Shown one piece after another: positions 18,001 to 26,244 of a stretch of 47,221 nt of DNA (position 1 is its first letter; the number at the start of each line of letters is the position of its first letter). A model generated the notes under the pieces. That model searched no databases, was not told the DNA's origin, and worked only from the letters and a program-made list of their open reading frames with translations. A program made the position numbers and the translations under genes. The stretch is from an uncultured Bacteroidota bacterium. GTDB taxonomy: Bacteria; Bacteroidota; Bacteroidia; Bacteroidales; FEN-979. The DNA lies in contig CALCGJ010000187.1 in NCBI GenBank assembly GCA_937900965.1, forward strand, positions 1-47,221. The letters are read 5' to 3'.

Positions 18001-18657
18001 TCATATACTAACCATGACAATCGCAATGGCGACACAAACAGTTGCTATTATTGCAATAGGTTTCAACTTAAATTCAAGTAGTTTCTTAACTTCCGGACCT
18101 ATTTTTATTATCAATAGGGCCAATAAATAAAATTTTATTCCCTGGCTTATTAGCGTGGCAACACTGAAAACGATTATATTAATATCAAATACTCCCGATG
18201 AAATTGAGAATATCTTATAGGGTACTGGTATTAATGCTGCAACAAACAACACCCCAAAACCCCATGTCGTATACAGAACATGAATTTTATTGTAAATTTC
18301 TTGTGAAAAACCGGGAATATTGTTAAACATAAATTGTGCAAGTCCCGTGAAATCTCCATTCGAATTAAGCCAGGCAAAATGACCAATGGAATAGCCTGCA
18401 ATTGCTCCAAATAATGTCCCGAATGTGCCAAATAACGCGTACTTGTATGCATTCGTTATATTTAACAATGCCAGCGTCAGGAAAAACATTGGCGTTGGCA
18501 AGGGTAAAAAGGAGGCGTCGGCAAATGCACAAATAAACAATGCCCATGCACCCCATTTTGTGGTTGCCCAATGCAAACTCCAAACATGTATAGTTTCAAA
18601 CCAATACTTGATTTTGCATTTCAAGTGATTTAAATGGAATACATTGGATTCTTTCAA
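18001..18657 (-). CDS. YqaA/VTT-type membrane protein
   Basis: The 218-residue protein has five or six hydrophobic segments. The central block ADASFLPLPTPMFFLTLALL, followed by the GTFGTLFGAIAGYSIGHFAW re-entrant stretch, is the hallmark of the YqaA branch of the VTT/DedA superfamily. These proteins are linked to membrane lipid flipping and envelope homeostasis in the family at large; a substrate cannot be read here. The start overlaps the stop of the TerB-like gene upstream by four bases (18654-18657), which indicates cotranscription. Confidence 0.8.
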   Translation of the reverse strand: MKESNVFHLNHLKCKIKYWFETIHVWSLHWATTKWGAWALFICAFADASFLPLPTPMFFLTLALLNITNAYKYALFGTFGTLFGAIAGYSIGHFAWLNSNGDFTGLAQFMFNNIPGFSQEIYNKIHVLYTTWGFGVLFVAALIPVPYKIFSISSGVFDINIIVFSVATLISQGIKFYLLALLIIKIGPEVKKLLEFKLKPIAIIATVCVAIAIVMVSI

Positions 18658-19112
18658 GATTTTGTTTCCCTTTCATAACTATCGAAGAGTTCTTTTTCGT
18701 CTTTGCCTTGTTTAATCCCATTTATCAGCAGAAGCAGCAGTTTCGGGATGTTATTTTCATTAAACCCAATTTTAACCGCGAAACTATTTGCTAGGCGAAT
18801 TTCAGCCTTATTAATCGTACCGTCAGCAAGTATCATTTTCACCAGGTCATAAACTTGTTCAAAACGTTTGGAAAATTCATTCAGTGGAATACAATCTGCC
18901 TTTTCTGTTGTTTCGATTAAATTGCCTATATCTGAATCCGTAAAACCCTGCTTTTTACCAATTTTATAAAGCAACTCTGATTCGGCAGCACTTATCGTAC
19001 CGTCTGCCTTTGCAATACGTATAAGAAGAACGAAATATTCAAGGTTCTGCTTTAATATTGAGTGATTTGAAAAATTCATGATTTCCATATTCTGTTTTTT
19101 AGGATAATGCAC
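18654..19112 (-). CDS. TerB-like (tellurite resistance) domain protein
   Basis: A 152-residue soluble helical protein. It contains two copies of the TerB-type motif: RIAKADGTISAAESELLYKI (about 32-51) and KMILADGTINKAEIRLANSF (about 92-111). The Asp-Gly-x-Ile-x-x-x-Glu pattern is that of the family's acidic metal-binding helix pairs. The start may instead be ATG 19088 (MEIMNFSNHS), which fits the family better. TerB-like proteins accompany membrane stress systems together with ion pumps and SPFH proteins. It lies between the DedA and YqaA genes in one transcription unit. Confidence 0.8.
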   Translation of the reverse strand: MHYPKKQNMEIMNFSNHSILKQNLEYFVLLIRIAKADGTISAAESELLYKIGKKQGFTDSDIGNLIETTEKADCIPLNEFSKRFEQVYDLVKMILADGTINKAEIRLANSFAVKIGFNENNIPKLLLLLINGIKQGKDEKELFDSYERETKS

Positions 19113-19116
19113 TCCA

Positions 19117-19806
19117 TTACGCTGAAAGTTTTGTTTCTGTTTTTTTCAATTTGGCACGAATGGCTTCAATGACCATCGGCAACAATGACAATCCAATAAT
19201 TCCAAACACTACAAGCTCAAAATTTTGTTGTATAAAAGACAAATTGCCAAAGAAATACCCCATTAATACCAGGCCAATTACCCACAAACAACCTCCAAAA
19301 ATGTTATACCGAATAAATTTGGCATAATTCATAGCCCCGATGCCTGCAACAAATGGGGCGAAGGTCCGGACGATCGGCACAAACCGGGCAATAATGATCG
19401 TTTTCGGCCCATGTTTTTCATAAAACACATGTGTCTGGTCAATGTATTTTTGCTTCACCAACTGACGGCCTTTTATCTTCCATGAAATTAATTTTAACCC
19501 AATTGTTTTTCCCAAAAAATAATTTAGACTGTCGCCGAAAACTGCAGCGGTAATAAGCAGTACGATTACGATCCATAAATTTAATTCTGCTGTATTCCCC
19601 GCTTCGTTAACAACTCCGGCACAAAAAGTTCCTGCGACAAACAAAAGTGAATCACCTGGTAAGAATGGCATCAGAATTATACCTGTTTCAATGAAAATGA
19701 TTAAAAACAGAATGGCGTAAATCCAAATTCCATAGTTCTGAATCATTGAAAACAAATGTGTATCTAATTGTAAAAAAAAATCAATGACTGAATTAACGAT
19801 TTCCAT
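19117..19806 (-). CDS. DedA-family membrane protein
   Basis: The open frame extends 71 codons upstream into the metallopeptidase gene, so I place the start at ATG 19806, giving 229 residues, the usual family length. It starts MEIVNSVIDFFLQLD. The signature blocks are visible: FIETGIILMPFLPGDSLLFV, a loop with ALFGDSLNY-like AAVFGDSLNYFLGK, and ARFVPIVRTFAPFVAGIGAM with the conserved Arg residues. DedA proteins are inner-membrane VTT proteins needed for envelope integrity and proposed to flip lipid carriers. The gene follows the metallopeptidase with 59 bp between. Confidence 0.88.
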   Translation of the reverse strand: MEIVNSVIDFFLQLDTHLFSMIQNYGIWIYAILFLIIFIETGIILMPFLPGDSLLFVAGTFCAGVVNEAGNTAELNLWIVIVLLITAAVFGDSLNYFLGKTIGLKLISWKIKGRQLVKQKYIDQTHVFYEKHGPKTIIIARFVPIVRTFAPFVAGIGAMNYAKFIRYNIFGGCLWVIGLVLMGYFFGNLSFIQQNFELVVFGIIGLSLLPMVIEAIRAKLKKTETKLSA

Positions 19807-19865
19807 TGTCAGTTGTGTGTGGTCTATTAGGAAAATTGATGCTCTTAATTTTTTCTTTTTGAGAA

Positions 19866-20546
19866 TTAATTTCTTCTTCCTAAATATATCATGATGTAAT
19901 ACAATAACGTGGCCAGAGACCCTAATGCCGCAACTACATAAGTGTATGCAGCCCATTTTAAGGCATCCTGGGCTTTTGGTTGTGTGATATGGTCCGTTAC
20001 ACCGGCAGTTCTTAACCATGCCATTGCCCTCTTACTTGCATTAATTTCGACCGGAAGGGTAACAAAGCTGAATATGGTTGTAAAAGCAAATAATCCTATG
20101 CCGGCTAATAAAAGCTGGGGAAATACATTAATCACAAGTATTCCTCCAAGTAGTACCCATTGTACCCAGTTGGATGCAAAACTGACTACCGGGACCAATG
20201 TTGACCGCATTCGCAACCATGAATATGCACTTGCATGTTGAAGTGCGTGACCGCATTCATGAGCGGCAACAGCCCCGGCTGCTACGTGTTTTCCAAAGTA
20301 CACATCGTGACTTAGATTAATGGTTCTGGCAGTAGGGTCATAATGGTCGGTAAGCTCACCTTTTACCGAAAGTATTTTTACATCTTTTATTCCATTATCT
20401 CTTAGCATTTTTTCAGCAACCTCGCATCCTGATAGACCATAATTCATCGGAATCAGAGCGTATTTCTTAAATCTCGATTTAAGCTGGTAGCTGATCAACC
20501 AACTGAGTAGCATAAATCCACCAAAAATTAAAAAATATGTTATCAT
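19866..20546 (-). CDS. YugP-type membrane zinc metallopeptidase
   Basis: The 226-residue protein begins with a membrane helix (MITYFLIFGGFMLLSWLIS). It then carries the zinc-peptidase motif HECGH at 96-100 (AAHECGHALQHASAY), and two more hydrophobic segments (about 125-165 and 200-220). This matches the neutral zinc metallopeptidase family represented by YugP, whose substrate is unknown. Conserved stretches of the family such as MNYGLSGCEVAE and DHYDPTARTINLS are present, so the active site looks intact. It may form an operon with the DedA and TerB-like genes; a role in envelope protein quality control is inferred. Confidence 0.88.
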   Translation of the reverse strand: MITYFLIFGGFMLLSWLISYQLKSRFKKYALIPMNYGLSGCEVAEKMLRDNGIKDVKILSVKGELTDHYDPTARTINLSHDVYFGKHVAAGAVAAHECGHALQHASAYSWLRMRSTLVPVVSFASNWVQWVLLGGILVINVFPQLLLAGIGLFAFTTIFSFVTLPVEINASKRAMAWLRTAGVTDHITQPKAQDALKWAAYTYVVAALGSLATLLYYIMIYLGRRN

Positions 20547-20643
20547 GGCTTTAGAGTTTTATTCTTCCTGACTTCGGACAATACGAAAAGTGTAGTGTGT
20601 GAAAGGGGGTCAAGATTAGCAACCATCATTATATCAAACGAGA

Positions 20644-20994
20644 TCATTTGCCGAAACCTTTCCATAGTTTATCCAGAAATACTGTAATGCTGTCTAAAAT
20701 CCCCTGTAAGCCATTCTGGCTGATAAAGTAAGCGGCTTTCATAATTAGAGGAAACAGAACAACAACCAATAGAATTATTATCGCTATCACCACTATTACA
20801 GCTATTTTTGTAAATATTCTGATCGTTCTATTGGTCCTGTATTTCATCAGAAAAAATAGCCATTTTTGGTATGCATCACTTCGATGATATGCAGGGTGTG
20901 AATAATGTTGGTATCGATTGCCTTCATGATACCTGGATTGTCTGTAACCCTCGTGATACTTACGTTTGTTCTCAACAATGTCATCAAATTCCAT
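20644..20994 (-). CDS. Hypothetical protein with one membrane helix
   Basis: I prefer the start at ATG 20994 (MEFDDIVENKRKYHEGYRQS), giving 116 residues. The first 45 are rich in Tyr, His, Arg and Asp. Then a basic segment (KYRTNRTIRIFTK) precedes a strong membrane helix (about 68-92) and an amphipathic C-terminus. No family is recognised. Orientation would put the His-rich part in the cytoplasm. It is the gene before the metallopeptidase on the same strand, about 100 bp away. Confidence 0.55.
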   Translation of the reverse strand: MEFDDIVENKRKYHEGYRQSRYHEGNRYQHYSHPAYHRSDAYQKWLFFLMKYRTNRTIRIFTKIAVIVVIAIIILLVVVLFPLIMKAAYFISQNGLQGILDSITVFLDKLWKGFGK

Positions 20995-21109
20995 ATCGAA
21001 ATGATTAAAAAACAATTAAAGAAATCAGTGAATACTAAAATTCAGGGATGCACAAATTCAATAAACATAAGGCATACCCTATGAAGGAACTTGTGAGAAA
21101 AAAAATATA

Positions 21110-21412
21110 TTAGGAAATTTTTGGCGGCTGCCAGATAGAACAGGAGAACTTTAGAATTAATGAATAGTCCTGTGCAATTTGAATTGGTGAACTGAAGTCT
21201 GCAATGGAAAAGACCTCATTGGAATGATGGATTTGATCATCGTCAAATGTGTTTATTTCCGAATTAAACCGATTCTCGGCATTGTTTGTTCCTGCAGAAG
21301 TTTCAAGAATATATGGCCTTATCTGGGAATTAGAGTACACAGTTATTCCAAAGCAGGTGAACACTGCAAATAAAATGATTACCCTGAGAAATGTTTTTCT
21401 GTGTATTTTCAT
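21110..21412 (-). CDS. Hypothetical exported protein, 100 residues
   Basis: The start MKIHRKTFLRVIILFAVFTC gives a plausible signal sequence or anchor helix (about 8-25). A polar, Asn/Asp/Ser-rich region of 70 residues follows, ending in SCSIWQPPKIS. The Trp-Gln-Pro-Pro-Lys ending recurs in small unknown secreted proteins of Bacteroidota in my experience, but no family name follows. No other feature can be assigned. About 100 bp of AT-rich sequence separates it from the cytochrome gene. Confidence 0.5.
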   Translation of the reverse strand: MKIHRKTFLRVIILFAVFTCFGITVYSNSQIRPYILETSAGTNNAENRFNSEINTFDDDQIHHSNEVFSIADFSSPIQIAQDYSLILKFSCSIWQPPKIS

Positions 21413-21514
21413 TGGTAGGCAAAAGTACTATTACTTCTGATATCTGCTAAGCGTTTCATGTTAAATAATTGTTAATTAATTCGAATTCACAGATATGCTT
21501 TATTATTTGCTGTA

Positions 21515-21853
21515 TTATTTGCCTTTGCTTAAGTATTTAAGGATTTGTTCTTTTTCAAAGGTATCCATGGATACTTTTATTGTCATTTTTTCTACCCATT
21601 GATGCCACTCTGCTTTCGTGTACTTTTCTGGCAAATACAAAGTGTGACAACCTGCACATTTTTGAATATAAAATTTTCTTCCTGCCTGTAGTTCTGAAAG
21701 GCTGGCGGCAGTTGTTTCCTGGCTTGAAGAAGGAATGTACAATGTAGATGTACAGGAAAACGCAACTGTCAAGCCAATTAGACAAACAATCAGGATTTGT
21801 TTATTAAAACATATACGAGAATAGCAATCTAAACTGTACTTTTTCATATTCAT
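21515..21853 (-). CDS. Monohaem c-type cytochrome lipoprotein
   Basis: The 112-residue protein has a hydrophobic segment ending in a lipobox (LTVAFSC, Cys 34). A haem-binding motif CAGCH at 66-70 follows (AGRKFYIQKCAGCHTLYLPE). The segment WHQWVEKMTIKVSMDTFEKE offers Met 89 as the sixth haem ligand. This is the size of a minimal cytochrome c domain exported and lipid-anchored in the periplasm. Its start overlaps the stop of the outer-membrane protein gene (21804-21853), so they are probably one operon. An electron-transfer role is expected; the partner is unknown. Confidence 0.8.
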   Translation of the reverse strand: MNMKKYSLDCYSRICFNKQILIVCLIGLTVAFSCTSTLYIPSSSQETTAASLSELQAGRKFYIQKCAGCHTLYLPEKYTKAEWHQWVEKMTIKVSMDTFEKEQILKYLSKGK

Positions 21854-22619
21854 TCAAATTAAGGCCTGAGTTTGTTGATCCTTTGAAAGAAGCGACTTGC
21901 GGCAATACCGTGAAGTTAAGCCAGAATTTATCCAGGGTGTAAGAAAAGCCAAGGCCTGAATAGAGAGCACTATGGGCTATGTTCCCGTCCAAAAAGACAT
22001 TTTTAAATGTATTTTCCTGGGTCAGATGAAATCTTGGACTAAATGACCAGGCAAATGCAAGTAAGCCATCCAGTTTCTGTTCTGTATTCCATTCAAGCTC
22101 ATTATTTTTATAATAGGGAGCAAATTCATGTTCATAAACCCCATTAAATGCAATGGTCAAATTGCCGATTTTCTTATCTAATATTAATTTACCTTCCAGA
22201 TCAAATTCATTACTGGCGATACCCACCTCAGCGTATAGTGCAAGTCCGACAGGATGTGCTACAGGGTCGAGCAGTTTGAGTTTCCACTCATTGGAAAACC
22301 CGAATTCATTTTCAGTGGATAACGACTTGATTGAATCATCCATCATAGTACTGGTTTTAGAACTAAAGTTCAGATAAAAAGCGGTCTGCAGGTTACTGCC
22401 AAGTCCGATTTCATATTCTGTCCGGTTGTCGTAGCGAACATAAAAATCTTCCCTTCCGGTTCGTATGGTGTTCCAAGATTCCAGTTCGCGCTGGCCTTTA
22501 TTTAAAACAGTACTTTGATAAGTATAGGTAAATAATCTGTCCTGCGCCTGTGTAACCATTATGCCCGATAGAGCAACAACAAAAACGAGACATCTCTTTA
22601 TGGTATTATTTGCATTCAT
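21804..22619 (-). CDS. Beta-barrel outer-membrane protein of unknown function
   Basis: The 271-residue protein has a signal peptide (MNANNTIKRCLVFVVALSGI, cleavage after TQAQ near 26). Alternating hydrophobic and aromatic residues follow throughout, with repeated turns (NRTEYEIGLGSNLQTAFYLN, FALYAEV-like LALYAEVGI), and the C-terminus is Phe (LLFSYMF), the usual end of an outer-membrane barrel. It resembles transporter-like proteins (DUF6662-type) placed beside metal and stress genes, though I cannot confirm the family. It overlaps the cytochrome gene and lies about 75 bp from the LuxR-type gene upstream. Confidence 0.65.
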   Translation of the reverse strand: MNANNTIKRCLVFVVALSGIMVTQAQDRLFTYTYQSTVLNKGQRELESWNTIRTGREDFYVRYDNRTEYEIGLGSNLQTAFYLNFSSKTSTMMDDSIKSLSTENEFGFSNEWKLKLLDPVAHPVGLALYAEVGIASNEFDLEGKLILDKKIGNLTIAFNGVYEHEFAPYYKNNELEWNTEQKLDGLLAFAWSFSPRFHLTQENTFKNVFLDGNIAHSALYSGLGFSYTLDKFWLNFTVLPQVASFKGSTNSGLNLNEYEKVQFRLLFSYMF

Positions 22620-22693
22620 GTGACTGAAGTTTAAAATTAGAATGCAAAGGAACGGAGAGAAATCCGCTCGGGCAATCCCAATATGTTGGTATA

Positions 22694-23260
22694 TTATCGC
22701 TGGAAATCGACCAGGTTATTTAAGGCAGCATAAAGGGTCAAACCAGGGATGCTCTTGATACCGAGCTTAAATGTGATATTTTTCCGATGGGTTATTACCG
22801 TATGGATGCTGATAAACAGTTGACCGGCAATTTGTTTATTGCTGTATCCCTGTGCAACCATCGTCAGGACTTCTATTTCCCGGTGTGAGAGCTGGTTGTC
22901 GGATTTAACATCGGATACTCCGGATAGGTATTCCATGAGTGTTTGATTAATCGTATCCAGGTTGTCGTGTACATAGAGAATATCGTCAGAGCATGAATCC
23001 AGTTTGTTGAAAAAAACCGCAGTTTCAATTCCGACAATTCGATTTCCATTCTTCTTTATGACCTTAGCGTGTTTCTTTATTTCATCCGAAAACTGAGTAT
23101 CAACCATGATCAACATATTCTTCCAGGTATTGAGCACCGTATCTTCAGGAACAGCAACCATCACATCAGTAATCCCAATGTTTCTGGATAACAGAATACT
23201 TTTTAATCCCTGTTGAATAATGGGTGAACTATGGATGATAACAGAATTTCCAGTTTGCAT
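22694..23260 (-). CDS. LuxR-type (NarL family) transcription regulator
   Basis: The start at ATG 23260 (MQTGNSVIIHSSPIIQQGLK) avoids overlap with the hemerythrin stop and gives 188 residues. Residues about 1-115 form a receiver-like alpha/beta domain with a possible phosphoacceptor Asp in LIMVDTQ, but the acidic pocket is poor. Residues about 125-185 are a LuxR helix-turn-helix with LSHREIEVLTMVAQGYSNKQ, followed by ISIHTVITHRKNI. It is eleven bases from the hemerythrin gene, so the two are coexpressed; a role in responding to oxidative or nitrosative stress is inferred. No cognate histidine kinase lies in the window. Confidence 0.82.
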   Translation of the reverse strand: MQTGNSVIIHSSPIIQQGLKSILLSRNIGITDVMVAVPEDTVLNTWKNMLIMVDTQFSDEIKKHAKVIKKNGNRIVGIETAVFFNKLDSCSDDILYVHDNLDTINQTLMEYLSGVSDVKSDNQLSHREIEVLTMVAQGYSNKQIAGQLFISIHTVITHRKNITFKLGIKSIPGLTLYAALNNLVDFQR

Positions 23261-23270
23261 TAGAACAGAT

Positions 23271-23942
23271 TTAAGGAGCCTGCAAGGCAATAAGCCTGGG
23301 AATCAAAATTTTATCCTCAAACCTTGCATGGTCAAGTTGCTCTTTTTCAAAATGGGATAAGGTGTGAAGCAAATCGTTAATCAGGTTCATATCAATCTGC
23401 ACGGGAATATGCCTTATGATGATGGTCTTTAGGTCGCTGAGCTCATTTTCGACGTTAGTATGTTGCTTGAAGAGTTTTTTAAGGTTCGAAACTTGAGTTT
23501 TTCCTTTAGCTTCAACCCTCTTCCTTACTAAAGGAAATACCTCCGTTTCTTCGTAATCGATATGTTTAATAAGTTTTTCGATGTATTGGTTCAAATAATC
23601 TTCAACAACGATCAGCAATTTTTCATTGGGCATCAATTGTTTCATCTGAACTATTAATCCTGATAACCGGGGAATTGTTACCTGCTTATGAAATTCATGT
23701 GTTTTTGTAAGAAAATCAATCAGAGGACATAGATCCATATCTTCCGGATTGGGAAGGTAATTGGCAGTAGAAAAAGTGTTTAAAATTCCAAGTGTAAATT
23801 TTACATCCCGGTCAAATAGGATGCAAATTTCACGGATGGTTTTTTCACCGATATGTGTGCTCAACCCCAGTCGATGTGTAATCGGCAACAGATCGATGTT
23901 CATGCTGATTACATCTGATAATTTATCTCTCTCTGTTATCAT
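23271..23942 (-). CDS. Hemerythrin-domain protein (RIC/ScdA-like)
   Basis: The 223-residue helical protein has an N-terminal part (about 1-60) of the ScdA_N type but without the usual Cys-Cys pair. A hemerythrin HHE domain follows, with His and Glu ligands in HEFHKQ (about 88), HIDYEETEVFPLVRKR, FKQHTNVENEL and FEKEQLDHARFEDKILI. These are the residues that bind a non-haem di-iron centre. Related proteins repair Fe-S clusters damaged by NO or oxygen, or sense O2. It precedes the LuxR-type gene with an 11-bp gap; such pairs recur in Bacteroidota. Confidence 0.82.
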   Translation of the reverse strand: MITERDKLSDVISMNIDLLPITHRLGLSTHIGEKTIREICILFDRDVKFTLGILNTFSTANYLPNPEDMDLCPLIDFLTKTHEFHKQVTIPRLSGLIVQMKQLMPNEKLLIVVEDYLNQYIEKLIKHIDYEETEVFPLVRKRVEAKGKTQVSNLKKLFKQHTNVENELSDLKTIIIRHIPVQIDMNLINDLLHTLSHFEKEQLDHARFEDKILIPRLIALQAP

Positions 23943-23981
23943 TTGGAAGCAATTGGATTGAATGGATTATTGATCTTCGGT

Positions 23982-24971
23982 TTAACAAGAAGATTCTATT
24001 ATTTTCATAGGTGAATTTGTCGGAATAATGCGATTGAGTTTCAGTCCTGCTGATTCAAACAAAATCTTAAATTCTTGTTCAGTCCGCTCAGCGCCTCCTA
24101 ACATCACCTGCATGTGCAAATCATAAAATAGCGACATAATTGTATAAGGCTCTTCAACAACCTGCTCTACAAGTATTATTTTACCTCCGGGTTTAAGTTT
24201 TTTGCGACAGTTTGTGAGAATTTTTATGGCGTTTTCATCATTCCAGTCATGAATAATCGTTTTCAGAACCATGCAGTCAGCAGAAGGTATGGAATCGAAA
24301 AAACTTCCACTGACTATATCAACTGTATCGGAAGCGTTTTCTAAGACATGTTTTTTTACAACACTTTCTATGTCAAATAGGATTCCTTTTGACCGTGGAG
24401 ATTTCTCCAGAATGGCTTTGAGCAATAACCCTTGACCCCCACCAACATCGCAAATCGTGTCAAAAGCACTGAAGTTGTAAGATTCCGCCACAACAGGAGC
24501 AACCATGGCTGTCATCATTGTCATGTAATGATTAAAGGGTTTGCCAAATTTCTGATTGGTGTCTAGAAACTGAAAAAAGGGTTGACCAAAAACATGGTCG
24601 AAAGCAGGTTCGCCCGATTTCAGGCAATGCTCAAAATTCATCCAGCTATCGCGCCATGGCGGTGCGCTTAAAAAATTTGCCGAACCATATAAACTTCCCG
24701 GTGTGTTTTTTAGAAAACAAAGTCCTACGTCAGTTAGTGAATATTTATTTTCATTAATGTTCACCAATCCAATGAATGAGGCATATCGTAACGTCCTTGC
24801 TAAAACATTATAATTTAGTTTACATTTTGCTGCAAGTTCATCAATTGAGATAATTCCCGAATCAATTGCTTCAATGACCTCATTTTTAATAAGGGAAGAA
24901 AGGATAAATGAATTCATCATTCCTCCTATAATCTGAAATGCACGGATTGGTGCAGGTGTTTGATTTTCCAT
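23982..24971 (-). CDS. SAM-dependent O-methyltransferase (winged-helix type), copy 1
   Basis: Starting at ATG 24971 (MENQTPAPIRAFQIIGGMMN), the protein has 329 residues. A winged-helix dimerisation domain comes first (about 15-90). A Rossmann methyltransferase domain follows, with motif I FDTICDVGGGQGLLLKAIL (about 165), a SAM-binding acidic FDIESVV, and KTIIHDWNDENAIKIL. The His-Asp in IIHDWND corresponds to the catalytic base region of the O-methyltransferase family 2 (acetylserotonin/hydroxyneurosporene type). The substrate is unknown. It lies 39 bp from the hemerythrin gene and about 150 bp from a second, related methyltransferase. Confidence 0.85.
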   Translation of the reverse strand: MENQTPAPIRAFQIIGGMMNSFILSSLIKNEVIEAIDSGIISIDELAAKCKLNYNVLARTLRYASFIGLVNINENKYSLTDVGLCFLKNTPGSLYGSANFLSAPPWRDSWMNFEHCLKSGEPAFDHVFGQPFFQFLDTNQKFGKPFNHYMTMMTAMVAPVVAESYNFSAFDTICDVGGGQGLLLKAILEKSPRSKGILFDIESVVKKHVLENASDTVDIVSGSFFDSIPSADCMVLKTIIHDWNDENAIKILTNCRKKLKPGGKIILVEQVVEEPYTIMSLFYDLHMQVMLGGAERTEQEFKILFESAGLKLNRIIPTNSPMKIIESSC

Positions 24972-25124
24972 ATTTTTTATTGTTTTATAAGGCACATCAT
25001 CTGTTTTGTCAAAAATAATTTATTTTATAATTATGTTTTGAAGTTCGCAGCACGGTGTGGAATTAGGCATACTGTTACGCCTGGGGCTACTCGGTAAAAA
25101 TAGAATTAAAATTGGTAAACTGTT

Positions 25125-26162
25125 TTATTTAGTGCAAATAATTACTCCAAATCCAGGCGCATTTAGCTTTTTAATTTCAGTGTTTTTAAAACCTACTTTT
25201 TGCGTGATGGTATCAACTTCATTTTTTGAATAGGTTTTACCTCCTGCCTGATGCAGAAGGTTTAATGCCATATATGATGTTGTCGCCTTTGACATTTGAG
25301 AATTACCACCTATACCTTTTATCTGGTCAAGTATCACATATACTCCTCCGTTATTGAGTGACTGGTAAACTCTTTGAGCAAGGGCTTCGTTTTCGGATGG
25401 ATTAAGTCCATGAATAATGTTGAATGCAAGAATGATGTCATTGTTTTTAGGAAGGTCATCTTTCATAAAATCCAAAGCAAGAAAGGAAACGCATTTACCT
25501 GCATTGTGTTGATTAATACATTCGTCCGCATATTTTTTTACCGGAGGCAGGTCAATTATAGTGGCTTTCAAATCAGGATTTCGTTTACAAAGCTCAATAC
25601 TGTATAATCCATGAGAACCACCCAAGTCCAGCATCTTCAAAGCACTTTTAGCTATGGGTATTTTCCCTGCGACTTCTTTATAATTTGTCCTTGATATATC
25701 TATCATAGCTCTTGAAAACAATTCCCACTCATAATCAGTCATTTCTTCAAGCATGTTTGACTGCGCTCGTTTGCCTAAACGAATAGTTTCGTCTAAATGG
25801 ATATATCCTTTATACAAGTAATCGCAGAACAGAATAAAATGCCTGAAGTTATTTGGAGAATTGGGACATAGATTTCTGAAACCCCGTTTTGTAAAGGCGT
25901 ATTGATTGTCTTTTTTTTGAACATATCCCAACGCATCTAAACAGTCAAGTATTAATTCTGTCCCGACTTCGCTTACATTGGCTGCCCGGGCAATAGTCCC
26001 GACATCATTAAATTCCATGGAAAGCTGATCGGCAATTTTTAGTTTCACGGCACTGCCCAATGCAAATCCAAGTCCTACAGAAAATGATGCGTCAGCAAAC
26101 GGATGTGGTATTACATTGGTGGAAAGCAGAATTTTTTCAATGAGTGAGAATTTGTATATCAT
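25125..26162 (-). CDS. SAM-dependent O-methyltransferase (winged-helix type), copy 2
   Basis: The open frame runs upstream through the AraC-type gene, so I set the start at ATG 26162 (MIYKFSLIEKILLSTNVIPH), giving 345 residues. The winged-helix part (about 15-85) is followed by the Rossmann fold with motif I LKMLDLGGSHGLYSIELCKR and the acidic ATIIDLPPVKKYADE. Later come DLPKNNDIILAFNIIHGLN, where His takes the catalytic position, and VYVILDQIKGIGGN. It is a divergent paralogue of the gene downstream, similar in layout but with low identity. The AraC regulator lies just upstream. Confidence 0.85.
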   Translation of the reverse strand: MIYKFSLIEKILLSTNVIPHPFADASFSVGLGFALGSAVKLKIADQLSMEFNDVGTIARAANVSEVGTELILDCLDALGYVQKKDNQYAFTKRGFRNLCPNSPNNFRHFILFCDYLYKGYIHLDETIRLGKRAQSNMLEEMTDYEWELFSRAMIDISRTNYKEVAGKIPIAKSALKMLDLGGSHGLYSIELCKRNPDLKATIIDLPPVKKYADECINQHNAGKCVSFLALDFMKDDLPKNNDIILAFNIIHGLNPSENEALAQRVYQSLNNGGVYVILDQIKGIGGNSQMSKATTSYMALNLLHQAGGKTYSKNEVDTITQKVGFKNTEIKKLNAPGFGVIICTK

Positions 26163-26244
26163 ATTGCAGATGTATTGATGTGAATAATCTGCAAAGATGG
26201 TAAATGCGGTTGCCACTAAAATTGTATAATTCGGACATTTTGGA

